Positions 11,301-26,300 are shown, numbered from the stretch's first letter. The stretch is 64,000 bases of DNA from Scilla litardierei (GCA_030789695.1 CM061142.1:153471266-153535265), one strand, 5' to 3'. The notes: generated from the letters alone by a model not told the origin. Made by a program: numbers and translations.

Positions 11301-14300
11301 TGAGGAGCCCAGGGTGGAGCCATTCGAGGAGGAGAAGTCTCACCTAGACTTCGCGGAGGTCTCCCTGAACTCCGTGGTGGGGTTCACACCGAACCACACC
11401 ATGAAGTTGTCAGGGCGGTTGGGTGATATGGCGGTGACAGTGCTGATAGACAGTAGGGCCACCCACAATTTCATCTCTAGCAGAGTGGTGAAGCGTCATG
11501 AGCTGCAGTTGAGCACCATGGAGAAGTTTACTGTTTTGCTGGGGACTGGGAAGATGGAGGAGAGCAAGGGGCTCTGCAAGGGGTTGTGTCTGACCTTGCA
11601 GGGAGTGCAGATTATGGAGGATTTCTTACCACTGGAGTTGGGCAATGTCGATATCATTCTAGGTGTCCAGTGGCTGAAGAAGTTGGGGGACGTACGGGTG
11701 AACTGGAAACGTCTCAGGATGAAGTTTGAGGAGGGTGACCGCACGGTGGTACTTACAGGGGACCCCACCCTATGCTTTTCGTTGGTGGCCTTTAAGGCCA
11801 TTACTCGGGCTTTACAGAGGGAGGGAGAGGGGTACTTAGTGGAGTGCCGTGCAGTTGGAGTTGAGCAGGAGCAGCCGACAGAGGTTCCCGAGGTGGTTGA
11901 GTAGATGCTGGAGCGGTTTCAGGAGGTCTTTCAGGACCCACAGGGGCTACCACCGATGAGGGGACATGAGCATGTGATCGTCTTGAGAGAGGGAGCAGCA
12001 CCAGTGAGTATGCGGCCGTACCGATATCCTCATGTGCAGAAGGACGAGATTGAGAAGATGGTCGGGGAGATGTTGCAGGCGGGAGTGATCCAGCCTAGTA
12101 TGAGTCCTTTCTCTTCACCAGTACTGTTGGTGAAGAAGGACGGGAGTTGGCGGTTCTGCGTCGACTACAGGGCGCTGAACAAGGAGACTGTGGCTGACAG
12201 ATTTCTCATTCCCGTGATCGACAAGCTGCTAGATGAGCTGCATGGTGCAGTTGTGTTCTCGAAAATCGTCTTGAAGGCGGGTTATCACCCGATCCTGATA
12301 AGGCCCGAGGACGTGCCGAAGACGGCGTTCCGCACGCATGAGGGGTACTACGAGTTTCTCGTCATACCTTTTGGCTTAACGAATACTCCCTCCACCTTCC
12401 AGGCCTTGATGAACGAGGTATTTCGGCCGTACTTGAGTAAGTTCCTCTTGGTTTTCTTCGACGACATCTTGGTTTACAGCAGGACCATAGAGGATCATGT
12501 GGGGCATTTGGAGACAGTCTTCCGGAAGTTGGGGACGCAACAGTTGTATGCGAACCGGAAGAAGTGTAGCTTCGGCCAGCTGTAGATAGAGTACCTTGGG
12601 CACGTGGTGTCGGCGGAAGGAGTAGCGGCGTACAGGGCGAAGATAGAGGCCATGTTGGACTGGCCAGTGCCTACTTCTTTGAGGGCATAGCGGGGTTTCC
12701 TTGGGCTGACGGGCTACTATCGGAAGTTCGTGAGGGGGTACAGTACGATTGCACGGCCGCTCACTGACCTTTTGAAGAAGGATGGGTTCGTTTGGGGGGA
12801 GGAAGCGACCAAGGCCTTTGAGGCCTTGAAGGTGGCCATGAGTACGGCCCCGGTGCTGCCGCTGACTGACTTCCGCATCGCGTTTGCAGTGGAGACGGAT
12901 GCATCAAGAGTAGGTTTGGGGGTGGTGTTGATGCAGTTGGGGCGGCCCGTAGCCTACTACAGCCATGTGCTCTCTGCCAGAGCCCGGCTGAAGTCGGTGT
13001 ACGAGAGAGAGTTGATGGCGATAGTGTTGACGGTGCAGAAGTGGCGGCCGTACCTACTTGGGAGAGAGTTCGTGGTCAGGACAGACCAGAGGAGCCTCAA
13101 TTACCTACTTGAGAAGAGGTTGGTGACTGAGGAGCACCAGCGTTGGCTTTCGAAGCTGGTAGGGTACCGGTTTGTCATTGAGTACAGGCCCGAGTTGGAG
13201 AATAAGGCGGCTGACGCCTTGTCACGACGAGAGGAGGGAGTGCACCTGAGGGCGCTCTCGTTACAGATGTGGCTAGACGGGGAGCCCATGTTACAGGAGG
13301 CAGAGACCGACCCGGAGCTGAGACAGATCAGAGAGCGACTACAGGGCGGCGGGAAGGCGCCGAAGGGGTAGCCTTTAGAGGGGCGCAGGCTGTTATACCA
13401 GGGACGGTTGGTCTTACCACGGAGGTTGGCCTTCATACCAATGTTGTTTCAGGAGTTCCACAGTTCAGGGATTGGGGGACACTCCAGAGTGCAGCAGACT
13501 TACATGCGGATGGCCCGAGAGGTTTACTGGACAGGGATGAAGAAGGCGATCGCCCTCTTAGTGGCAGCTTGTGATGTCTGTCAGCGTCACAAGTATATGT
13601 CCATGGCACCTGCAGGGTTGCTGCAGCCTTTGGCTCTCCCTGAGCAGGTGTGGGAGGAGGTGACGATGGACTTCATCGATGGATTACCCAGGTCGGAGGG
13701 GTACTCTGGTGATTTTCGTAGTGGTGGACAAGCTGAGTAAGTACGCATATTTCATACCGCTGAAACACCCGTACACGGCAGTTTCGGTGGCCACAGCATT
13801 TACTCGAGAGGTGATACGGTTGCATGGGATCCCTGGGTCTATAGTGTCTGACCGGGACCAGGTGTTCTTGAGCGGGTTTTGGCGGGAGTTGTTCCGGGTA
13901 CAGGAAACGGTGTTGAAGAGGAGTACCGCATATCACCCCCAGACAGATGGGCAGACGGAGATGGTTAATCGCAGTATAGAGACGTATCTGCGATGTTTTG
14001 CATCGGAGACACCGCGACAGTGGTACCGCTGGTTGGCCTGGGTGGAGTATTGGTACAATACTTCGTACCATTCAGCAGCAAGGACGGCCTCTTTCCGGGT
14101 GTTGTATGGAAGAGACCCGCCAGAGCTAATTCGATTCGGGAGCAGGCAGACACCAGTCTCGTTGGTGGAGGGTTACATGGAGGAGAGGGATGGGATGCTA
14201 GAGGTGCTGAAGAAGCACCTGCTACGGGCTCAGCAGGTGATGAAGGCGACGGCAGATGGACATCGACGGGATGTGAGCTTTCAGGAGGGAGATATGGTAT

Positions 14301-17300
14301 ATCTCAAGCTGCGTCCGTACAGACAGAGATCAGTGGCGAGGAGGAGGAATGAGAAGCTATCTGCCAGATTCTTTGGTCCCTTTGAGATTGAGGCCAAAAT
14401 TGGCCAAGTGGCCTACAGGCTGAGGTTACCCACGACGGCTACGATCCATCCCGTTTTTCATGTTTCGCAGCTTCGTCGCGCTATTGGAGAGCAAACGGTG
14501 TCATCCACACTTCCACCGACGCTGACAGAGGACATGGATGTGATGATGGAGCCGTTGGACGTCAGGGCGGTGCGTCAGGGACCGGGGCGTCGACAGGAGG
14601 TATTGATACATTTGGGCGGAATTGCCAAACTGCGATGCCACGTGGGAGGCGTTCGACGTTGTTCGGGAGCAGTTTCCGGACTTCCACCTTGAGGACAAGG
14701 TGGCTCTTCTATGGGGGTATTGATGCGGACCATGCCGCATCTTCGACCGGCACACGCTTCGAGGAGGCCACACCACGTGCGGTGGACGGGGAGGGACCGC
14801 CCATGATCACTTACGTGCGCAGGAAGAGACGTGGATGCGTTAATTAGTATTATTAGCCTTAGGGGTATTTTGGTCGTTCTAGGCCAAATTAGTAAATCCC
14901 CTCATTCTCTTTATTAGGGCTAGCCGCCATTGTATTTGTTTATGCTTAGATTGTTGAGAAACTCTTGAACATCCTTAGTGAAGGATATTTAGGCTTTTGT
15001 TCCGTTCAATCAAAAGCTCGGAGAACAAGTCTCCTCTCGAAAGAGGCTTTTATCAATTGTTTTCCATTGTTCTCTCAATCTAAACCCCAAAAAATATTCC
15101 TCTCTTTTAATTTTTCCACCTTTAAATTGATTTGCTTGATCGATCCAAGCGGATCGTATCAGCATCAAATCCACTAGTGGTCCATATTCGATACACATAC
15201 ACTCCTAAATCATTTATAACACTAAAATCAGCATAATTCTACAGGAGACTGGGAGAATACCCTTGTTTCTACCATCAGACAATGCAAGGCTCTCTACAAG
15301 GCATGGAATGTTTTTCTTAATCTAGCAAAATAATTTCAGAGGCAACAACCATATTTTTTGCCATATAAAAAAAGAATTATGCATGGAATAAAAGTCTATT
15401 TTCCTTAATTGAACATAATTAATTTCCAATGTCAGGGACCAATGAATAGCGATGGTTATAAAATGAAGATTGGATACATATAAGATGAGGCAATAATAAA
15501 TGGCTCATACATAGCTTGACATAGACAATACAACATTCAGTTACTGGCCAATGGATGTGAAGGAGAGTTTCACAACCAAGAAAAAGGAAGGCCAGCGTCA
15601 CCCCCAACTTATCCCAATGAAGTGACTGTACCCAAATCTATTTTTTATTTACCACCAAATCATATTATGAGGTGATTCCACTTGGGTTTTCTAATTCTTG
15701 GTTCTTATATGCCACATATTAATGGGTTTTAAAATGCTTTTCTGGATACATACTTGCATAAATAGGAAGATGATAATCAGTCAAAGCCAATAAACAGTCA
15801 TCGAATATGGAAATGACATATACAAGCTAAAGAAGAACATGATTGCTAGCTACATGAGAACAAAAACTATTCAAACTAACAATCTTTATACATACATGTT
15901 CAAGTTTATTGGTATAACTTCTTCTGATTTCAGCAATGACATTGACAGTATTTGAAGCCTTCGGTTGATTGACATCACCATTTGCTAAGGTGGTTAGGTC
16001 AGCCTTACCCATGACCTGCATGTCCACTGATGTCAATTAGATACCAATAACAAGCATTTGTGACATATAAAATTGTCAAAAATCAAAATACTAGTGTAAA
16101 GAAGCAGCACTGACAATGCTATCAAGGGACAATGAAAAGCGCAACAATTTTTATATGAAGTAGCAGCACAATGCAAAACAACCAGAAGAAAAATCAGAAA
16201 TATGATGAGATAACATAGTAGTCCATCAGACATTAATGATTAAACATTTGGGATGGTAAATCCTGCAGAAATTATCAGAGGCGCACCTTTTCAATCTCTG
16301 TCCTGATTTCATAGCGCATGGCTTCATACAATCCATTCCCATCACTATCTCCTGTAGGGTGTTCTGGCTGGATCATGCAATAAGAAACTTACCCAGGATT
16401 AGTAATTAAAAGTCAAATGATTAACACTTAATAGTATATGATAAAGCATGCATAAGTCATCGAACTCTTCTTCATGTAAGTATTTTAAAAGATATACAAT
16501 GACATTGTCAGCTAACCAGTAGAATTTACAACTAACCTTTTCCAGAGTATAAACTGGTTTTATTGTCTTTTCAGGTCGCCTTTTATTATTAGAATGAAAA
16601 TCATGTACTTCTTCGTCAGTTAGAGATGAAGAGTGACTCTGTAAAAGACAAAAAAACTGTAAAAGCTACATAGCCTGAAATTGAAATGCATTTCAACTAT
16701 GAAAGTATGGTAAGGTAACCATCAATGAGTAAATAAGATAGTGTTGCTACAACAATAAACAAGCTGCGTTGGTTCCATTTTCAATTTCCCCTTCCCCTTC
16801 CTACCACAACAAAACAAGTTACATTGGATGATTTAAAGTTGGAATACCTACCGAGTAGTTATCAAGTGTCTGTAACAAATCCTTTTGACTCAATGACCTT
16901 CTTAATACATGATCACTTGCTTGTTTCATTGAAGAATATATCTGAAAGTTTGCAGTATCAGAACTCCTCAATTTGCTGGAATCATAAGATTTAGCAGTGT
17001 CACCCTGTACAATTAAAAACATAAAAGAATCAGCAATTCTTTGAATCCATGAATACAGTAGTAAGACAAAAATCAGAATTCAAGCACGCACAGTTCCTAT
17101 AAATGTAAATACGAAAATAAATCAGTTCTAAATACTGGAAGCTTAACACAGTACATACCACCTTTCATATAGCAGTGGCACCGAAATGGGCTATAGACAC
17201 AATAAGAACATAGATTTTAAAATGTAGGTTATGGATATGTATAAATATCTGTAACATGAAGCATGGATGGTATAGTCCACATGAGATCACATAATATAAT

Positions 17301-20300
17301 TAGTAGCAAATAATTGTTGCATGGAGCATGGACAAACTAGTTAACGAGTGTACATAATATAACAGAAAACCTTGAAAACTAGGGCTTGTTCGTAACCAGT
17401 ATTTACTTCAGCAAAGCCATTTTCTACTGCTTTTGTACTTTTACATTTACAGGAACATTCTAAAATAGATGATAAGGATGCACATTAATAAAAAGAATAT
17501 TTCTTTGATAACAAATCTGAGATATCCAATTAGCTTCTAAGATATGTTTTTTTGGAGAAAAAAACATAACTCTAACATTGTATTTGAGTTACTGCTAGAA
17601 TGAAATATCTTTGTGGTCACAAGTGCTCGTGCACAGTGTCTGATGTACATGATTGAATACATGAAGTGTTGCGTGGGAACATCAATTAAGTAGACTCTGA
17701 CATCAAAATTCTGTTCAGTCAAATGAACTAAAATGTTGAGTCCATGTGCTCACCAGCCTCGCAATATAGGAACACAATCAATCTCATGGACAATGTCAGG
17801 ATAAACATCATTTGATCGGCATCAGAGCGGAAGATTGTTCCCTCTAGTCCATCTGATGCTGCAATATACTGATTTAGGGCTGTCAAATTGTCCCTTTTTG
17901 GGTAGATCGTATTTATATTCACCGATTTTGGAGCATCAAAAAAATTAGTCAAGCCAGGTTAAAAACAGAGGCTGCTGACTCATAAATAGCTCCCTAAAAC
18001 ATGGTTAAACCTCAGATTTCATGGACACCTGAATGGTCAAACTGGAAGTAAATCTCCAAATATTATGGACAACTACACAATACACTAGAAAGACACCTAA
18101 ATTTTCAATAACTATTAATTATTAAATCCCTAAGTAGGATTACAACTGAAAAAAATCAAGGACAACTCTGTTTCCTCAAGTCCCTGCTGCTCAAATGGAC
18201 TTGAACTTCTGAGGTCAGAGATCACTAACGTCTCTCTCCCTCCCTTCCTCCCTCCCTCAGACCTATCATTAACTCCTTAAAGTGAAATAAACTTTTAGTA
18301 TGGACTTCAAAATAGGTACCCTAATCAGACGTTGTTTCTCGTAGTAGTCCTAAGCATGTACCAAACATCAAATTTTACCGATCAGTGAGTCACAAGTCCT
18401 GACGGGGATAAAACTTCATATGTTGGGCTCCTTTAACTGCTTAAACTAGGATTAAGCTTCAAAAAGCATATACCCTTCAAAAAGCTCAAGTGTGAGTGGT
18501 TGGGAATGTGTATTAAATGAGTCATTGGGAGAGTGACATAAGTGTGAGTGGTTTGGAGCTTATCATGTATCAATAAATAAGCTAAAGTTGGGAGAATGAA
18601 AATAATCCAATTTACTTCCTAGTCTTTGTAAATCCCTTCTACTTCCTAATCTTTCCAAATCACATCTCTGATTCTAACATGGTATCAGAGCTATCATAGT
18701 CGAAGACATGATTGCCGTGCAAAGACCTAACTGACCTCAATCTTATCGTCAGAGTTCAAATTCGACAATTTTGATCACATCCGAAGCTTCGTCGAGGCTC
18801 CCTGGCTACCACTCGATGGGTTTGAAAAACTTTTCACCTTTTACCCCAGTTATGTAGCCAAGTAATATACTTAAAATAGTACATGTGTACTAGAAATATT
18901 GTTTAGGTGATATTTAAAGTTTGGTATAATTGCTTGGTGTATGGCATTTGACATCAAATTTGCAAACCTATATTTAGTGTAGTGTTGACGTTTGTTTTTA
19001 GTGCCCATCTTTGGGAGTAGGAAGGTGCTTATATGACAGATTCGAATTCCAAGTTTAGATATATGGCTTCAAAAGGGATTTCTATAAAGATTACCGTTTC
19101 AGGGTGTTTTCTCACCACAAATGATGCTGAAGGAGGGCCCAAAGGATGACGCTGACGTGGAGAACGTAGGCAGCCTTCGGGATGCTGGACGAGCTAATCT
19201 CCAGGCTGAAGGGACTCCGGGTCATGCTATGGATGTCGGACCAAGTCGAGTCCTAGCTATATTTCCAGTGATCTGCAACACAGAAAGCTCGTCAAAGGGT
19301 CGGATCCGGGTTCTGAACAAATCTCCTTAGATGCTTAAGTCTGTAAGTGACTAAGGAATACTCGGTGGAACTATGCCTGACCTATTAGGAGGTCGTCCGC
19401 TAGTTCTCAGCTCAGGTCAAGTTATGAGGAGGAAGATAATATTTGGTGGAGCAGATTGTATAGGTATACCTGAGTTTCACATCTCAGCGATTCCCCCTCC
19501 ATCCTCCTTCATGGGACTATTTGTAGGCGATGGTTTTGTCAACGTCGTCCGCCCATAACATCCACGTATTTATGGCCTTTTATGGTCTTTGGCATGTGAT
19601 GTCCATATTGATGACAAGTTAATGGTCAATCATTGATTGCCTGATTTGATGGATGGACCACGTAATCGCGAGAGCCCAACGACCAATCGAGTTGTCGTCA
19701 TAAATAGAGAGGGTATGCTGCATGTGAGGGCTACTGAGTTGTTGGGCCGAAGTTGTGGGGCGTACAGGGCTAATCAGCTGGAGATAATTAACTAGGCAGC
19801 TTCTGGTCCAGCCAAGGGTCGTATCAATGGCCCTTATTGCCCGAGCTTATCCGACGTGACGGTTAAGGCCAGGTTATGTGAAATGTAGAGATTGGAAGGA
19901 CGTGACAGTCAAAACGACGCATTTATGTTGGTCGCCAGAGATCCATGCCCTAGGGCTTGCGTGCCAAAATAGCACAGGCGGTTACTTTTAATCTTTGCTG
20001 ATTTCCTAGGCATCAAACTATCACATATTACTTACGCATTGAAACTTACAAGAACTTTTAATACTTTCCAAAAAAATAAGCTAATATGTTTATGCATCAA
20101 ACTGTACTGGTCATTTGGCATGGAGCATTTTAAGCTTGTGTGTTATGGTGAAGACTAGCTCTCATGATAAGGTTTGTAAACTCAATCGAGAAGCAAGCCA
20201 TAGACAATCCAACCCAACCCGTTAATTTTGGTCTCCACGTCATAGTCAAGGTCAGAAAACATTTTACCTATGATCAAAATGTGTCTTAATTTCAGCGGCT

Positions 20301-23300
20301 ACTCTCATATGTTTCTTTTTGCGCAATCAAGTGACTGGTTTTCTGTTCTGGGATACAATAATGGTCTAACACCAAGAATGCAATTATTTTTCCATTCAAC
20401 AATATCAGCTGCCAATACCAGAATTGGCTAATTGCTCACACCATGGAGACTTGAAGGGCTAACCAAAAATATAAGAAATTTATAATTATAAATATGTAGC
20501 CAATAGGAAATATTATCAACATCGAGCCTTGAAGGGCTAACCATAAGAATACAATTTCAAGTTGGTGTCTATTTGAAACATGATCAACATGAAGTAGTGA
20601 AGCTTAAACTGTAACAGTGTAAACTAAGATGGAGAGATTGAACAAAAAAATGGAACACGACCCAATTTTTTTCCCTCAAACATTAGGACATATAAAAAGA
20701 CAGTAACCTATGTTGCATGGGCGAACACAATGAATTTTAAGAAATGCACATGATACACATGTCCAATGTGGGTAACACGTATTTAACACAGCATGCTTCA
20801 CAGTAAAATATTCGTGTTATACAGACAATAACGCATCATACTTTCTTGGCCATGCTTTCTTGGCCGCTGTATGGTTACCCTTCTAAATGATAGTCAATAG
20901 AGTTAGAATTATGTGGCAAGAATGACAGTTGAAAGATCTAGAAGAATGTAGCACATTATTCTAGGCTAATCCATCCTCATTTCCATATATCACAGATCAA
21001 CAAAGTGCAGTTATGATTTCAGATACGATCTTTAAAAAGATTGTCATTATATCATTAACTTTTTGAATTGTTGAAGTTCAACAAGATTAATCAATAAAAT
21101 ACTGAAGTTACCTCCAATTCACCACACCGATATCGAGCAACAGAGAGCGAGCGGCGCTGCCTTGAGCTACGGTTACTTCCACAAAGACTCTTTCTCACTC
21201 CGACAACCTGATCCTGGCGCCTAAATTCACCATGAAATGGATTCTTCTCATCCTACCAGAAATGAAATCAACCACATAATTAACTAATTATCCATGTAAA
21301 ATTCAAAGAGCACAATTGCATAAAAGAGAGAATACAAGGGGATAAAAGTAAAGAGAAAGTCCTTATATGCAACAAACTCCTATATATCAACTATGTATCT
21401 CCATGTATTCCGTTGGTTGAAGGATAGAATGTGGAGGGAGCTAAAGAGGCTAGGATTCACAGGTGGAAGGGACAACTAAGCCGGTACCTACTTCACTCAA
21501 AAAAAGAGTAATCTACAAGACTGCAACTAACATTCTTAGGTTTATTTAGGACATCATAAATCACAAGAAGCATAAACATGATAAGAATAGACCGTAGCAC
21601 TCGTTTCTTAACTTAGGACCCCAGAATCATTAATCGTGCCGTTCGGATTCATTAGACTAGTAGGTAGGTGTCATGTGGATATGGTTGCTAAGGTTGAGTT
21701 AGGGTCTAGCTCTCCTCCTCCTTGCAAAAGACGCAGTAACCATTTTAAAGGAAAAAACGCATGTACCCCCTTACTTTTAGGACTGATGCTGGCAATTATC
21801 CTTGTGTAGTTCGTCGTACCAGATGGGGGCATGAACTCCCATTCCTACCACACCACAAAAACATAGGACTAACTCCTACACCTCATGTGTCCAAAAAAAG
21901 GCAAGGGAATTACGGTTTCAGACAAAAGACAAAAATCCAAAACTTTCTCAAAGAAAAACACTAAACATATAAGTAAATGCATGAACCGAAATACCTTATG
22001 CATTTTGATTTCTCAAATTACACTTTCACACTTTTTATTACTAGAAGATAATTCTAAATTCCAGTGATGATAAAATTTGCTAAGCTTTGTCAAAAAGGAA
22101 CAGAACAGATGCCGGGACTGTTACTGAATGTTGTGTTTAATTATCTAACTTAATGGGGAAAACAGCTCACTTGGCTAAGTCGTGTTTTCAGCAAAAATAG
22201 AGATGAAGTATGGTACTAGTCTCACATTTATGCATTACCATATACATAAAAAAGATATTCATAGATTGTTTAGACTTTAGATGGTTTTAGGGCCCAACAC
22301 TACATTAAATGTAACCCCATTACATATAAACGAAAAGCCCATATAGCCCATTGCAAAATGTAACAAACAAAGAAGATTGGATTCAAAACACAACGCTACC
22401 AAGATAAATCGACACACCAACATGCAACAAGTTCTAGAAAAAAAGAATGAACGCAAAGCAATCACATAGGGAGAAGAACCATATTTGGTACATGGGTCAG
22501 CCACATGGTCTAACACAGCATGGTTTAACAAGAAAACAAGCACTTCATAGTTCAAGCGTATGAAACATAATCAAGTACAAGGTACACAACTTTCCTACTT
22601 GACATAAACTAACATTAGTCCCAAGACCAAAAGAACTTGACTTAGGTAGCAATCAATTTTCCTACAAAACAATTTATCTCCTGCTTTCCTTTAGTATTAA
22701 TATCCCTATAGTTCTATGCTAAAACAAGCAGAAAAAAGTTTCTTGATATTAACCAATGGTATAACAAATATTATCTACATAACAACATAAAAGATCCTAT
22801 AAAATTTGAAAATATCAAATGTAAAGGTAAACTAATATTATATATATGGGATTCATGTAGATCAGGTGGCACCTGATCTAATAGATCAGGTGCAAGACAC
22901 AAAAAAGCGGGCTCCATGAAAAGTACAAGCCAATGTGGGGGGACTTGTTCTTTCCAACTTTATGTTTCTTGGCACCTGGTCTATTAGATCAGGTGCCACC
23001 TTTTCTACATTATTCTAAATATAAATATACACACACATATATATAGAATAATGGGTATCATATGTCATATGAGACAATGTCTCATATACCAAGACACAAA
23101 AAGGTGACAAGTATAACAAGTACAACCACATGTGGGTCTTGTACTTGCCACCTTTTTGTGTCGTGTATATGAGGCATTGCCTCATATGCCATATGATACT
23201 CATTATTCTCATATATATATAATAATGGGTATCATATGACAATGGAAGTATCTCCCCATATACCAAGACACAAAAAGTGGGGTGATAGAACAAGTAGAAG

Positions 23301-26300
23301 CCCATGTGGACTTGTACCACCCCACTTTGTGTCTTATACATGAGGAGATGCCTCTCATATCATATGATACTCATTATTCTCATATATATATATATGAAAA
23401 ATGTATATATGCTGCTAGCATGGAAAAAATTTCCGTGATAACGCACATATACTTCATTTTATTTTTAAAAAATTTTTTGTTTTTGTTTTACACATCATGG
23501 ATGATCACCATACCAAAAATATTTTCCTGCACTGACGCGAATACCATTTTATTTTTAAAAAAAATTTATGGTTTTGTTTTACACATAATAGATGATCATC
23601 ATACCAAAAATCAAGTGAATCCAACATTATTTGACCCTTGATATACCCATTGTATATCCAACAGTTTTAGAACAATAAAACTTTTTACAACGAAATGGAT
23701 CGAGGGTCAAATACCCATAGGTTCACTCATATTTGGGGTTTTAGGGTTTTAGAATGTGTACAACTTTATTTTAAAAAATTCAAAAAGAAAGGAGGGAATG
23801 GGCCGTGAGTTGTTCCTGCACTAACGGCACATATCCATATTACTCTTTAAATATATACACACATATATAGAATAATGGGTATCATATGACATATGGGTTA
23901 AGCCTTGTATATGCCTTAAAAACTCTACCATCCCTTATTTTTTAGATGATCGGAACTAAAACATCAAATATCATGTGATCCCAAGGAATTTTGATCGTTC
24001 ATCCACCATTGCACAAAGTTCTATTCTTACAAAAACCGTTAAATTTGCAACAGATGAATGAACGATGAAAATCTCTTGGGTTCATCCAATATCTGATGTT
24101 TTAGGATTTTAGAATATGATATCAAAATAAACGGTTCAGATCATAAAAAGTGGAGGGAGAACTTTTTAAGGTTGTATATGAGGCTTAATCACATATATCA
24201 TATATTACACATCTATATTACAATTGAGGGCAGATTTTGAATTTGTCCTATGTGGCAATGTCACATCAAGTTTTGGAGGGAAATTTTTGGGTTGAAGAGA
24301 AATTTGTTGGGAATACACAAAAACATTGAAATTATGGATAGCCTTTTAATATTAGTTATGAAAAAAAATGTTGTGCACATACACAATCTCATCTTGGGAA
24401 TGAACGCGAGCTGTGGGAGAATGAACGCTGGAGATGCTGCCAACTCATTGATCCGCGTTGCAAAACCCTGTAAAATTTCGATCCCATCTACTGATATTTC
24501 AGGGGAAACTAATAATTATTGATGTTTGTTTAAAATTAGTGGGTCCAAGATTTTTAAATGAGCAGTGTCCCCACAGGCACTGGTTATATGTATATGAAGC
24601 CCGCGTCGAAGGCGCTCGCTAAATATTTTTACGCCGATTTGTTGTTCCGCGCCTAAGGCACCCGCCCGCGTCGAAATTGTTGTTTTACATCGAATTTGTT
24701 GTTTTGTGCCGAAAGCACCCACGTCGAAGGTGCCTGTGCCGCTAAGTATTGTAAGTTAATTAGTTTTTCTTTTAAATTTTGGCTTTGAAAAAAAAATTCG
24801 GGGAACAAAGATTTCGCAAGGGAAATCTTAAATGAACCGTGCCCGCGGGCACGGGTTATGACTAGTTATTCTATATACACGCACTCGCACATATAATAGA
24901 GGAAAGGCATATTGGCAACGTTGTCTTCTATTGTACCTTAGCAGCTAAGCAGCCATCACCAATATACGCATCAGTGTTCCACATAGTGGTCAACGTTTGG
25001 AATATTTATGAGAGATGGATCATTAATATCTCTCGCGGAAAAACAAGTGATTTCATTGCTGACTTATGGCATCCCCCAAAAGGTTGAAGTTTAATAAACT
25101 TTTAAGCTAGAAGAGGTATAAGGCTCTATTTAAAAATGGAGTTAAGGTAAATTACCTCCAAGTTTTGGAAGTTGCCTAACCTCCACATTCACAAACCATG
25201 GTCTCTTTGGCAGCCCAATGAGATGGTCAATACCTCCACCATTTCGGCTCCAACTATAGGTAAGAGTGGATGTTACGAAATTCACTTTTACCTCAGTTTC
25301 ATTTCTACCTCCATATCTAAAGAAAAGGAACACACATCATCTCCCTCTCCCCTTGATCTTCTTATCCCAAATCAACCCCATTTGGGAACAAAGAGAACAA
25401 CCTGAGGTAAATTTTCAATTGAGAATGGGCTTGCGAAATGGAGGTTGCATACCATTTACCTCCACTTACAAAATAAGCTCCGGTTAATTTACCACTCTTC
25501 CCAAAGGGGACCCAGGTGTCAATCAACAAAAGTTGCCTACCAAAGATAGGCGAATAATGCTGATAAATTTATATAATGTATGACAATATCATCAGATAAT
25601 TCTTCCTAGTGTGTGTACAATGCCCGGACTTAACATTTTGTACGACATGATCAAGAAAAAAAGACGCTCCATGCCTTTGTATTAATGCATGACAACATAT
25701 TTTCCAAAAGACAAGCTCAGGAGCTTTTGGACCATAAGACAAACCATTTGAAAATTACTGAACAAATACAACATAATATAATGAAATAACCAACTGATTC
25801 AAAGTAGAAAAGAAACCAGGAAGTTTATCATTAATTTATCTTATACTTATACACGATCCTTTTGGGGAGAAACAAGTAAAAATATAAAAGCAACCAAAAC
25901 CGTTACAACTAGGTGTGATTGCGTACATTGAACTGTAATACTATAAACTATGATAATGCTGAAGTGGTTAGCGAGAATAACATGTAGTTGGCAAGATTTG
26001 AGGCGAGCGCGGACTAACGGAGGCAGACTAAGTCTTCTTATACCCCCTTCAAACTGTGGGGAAGAAATTAGTGCAGTTTGTCACGAAGAAATTCAAATCT
26101 TGCAGTTGACAAACTCTTTGTAAAGATGTCAGCCGGGAGGGAGTCAGAAGAAGTCCGTGGGAGGAGAAAGATGGTGATGGGAGGGCCGATAATGAAGGCA
26201 TGTGTTGAGCGAGAGTCGGGTTGGCGGTTGGGGCGACTAGGGTGGATGGGGGCACCACATCAAATGGACGAAGGAGATTAGAAGGGACAGGTAGGGCAAA

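Larger units (their letters stand above)
9180..15161 (+). mobile_element. Complete Ty3/gypsy chromovirus in intron 6
   Basis: A 5,982-bp element bounded by two 441-bp LTRs (TGATGCGG...CGTATCA) and a perfect 5-bp duplication GCATC (9175-9179, 15162-15166). Domain order is gag, zinc knuckle, protease, RT, RNase H, integrase and chromodomain, which is the chromovirus order. It sits antisense to the host gene. The LTRs differ at about 15 of 441 positions by eye (about 3.4%), so the insertion is fairly recent. Stops, frameshifts and altered catalytic residues make it non-functional. The Reina or Tekay clade is possible, but I cannot decide between them. Confidence 0.95.

Noticed and set aside
15010..15198. 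Short ORFs over the chromovirus LTR
   Set aside because: They lie inside LTR sequence and are duplicated only because the LTR is.
17728..17952. 74-codon minus-strand frame as an extra exon of the host gene
   Set aside because: It lacks the polar, charged character of the neighbouring exons. The frame joins exon 2 to exon 3 without it. It cannot be fully excluded.
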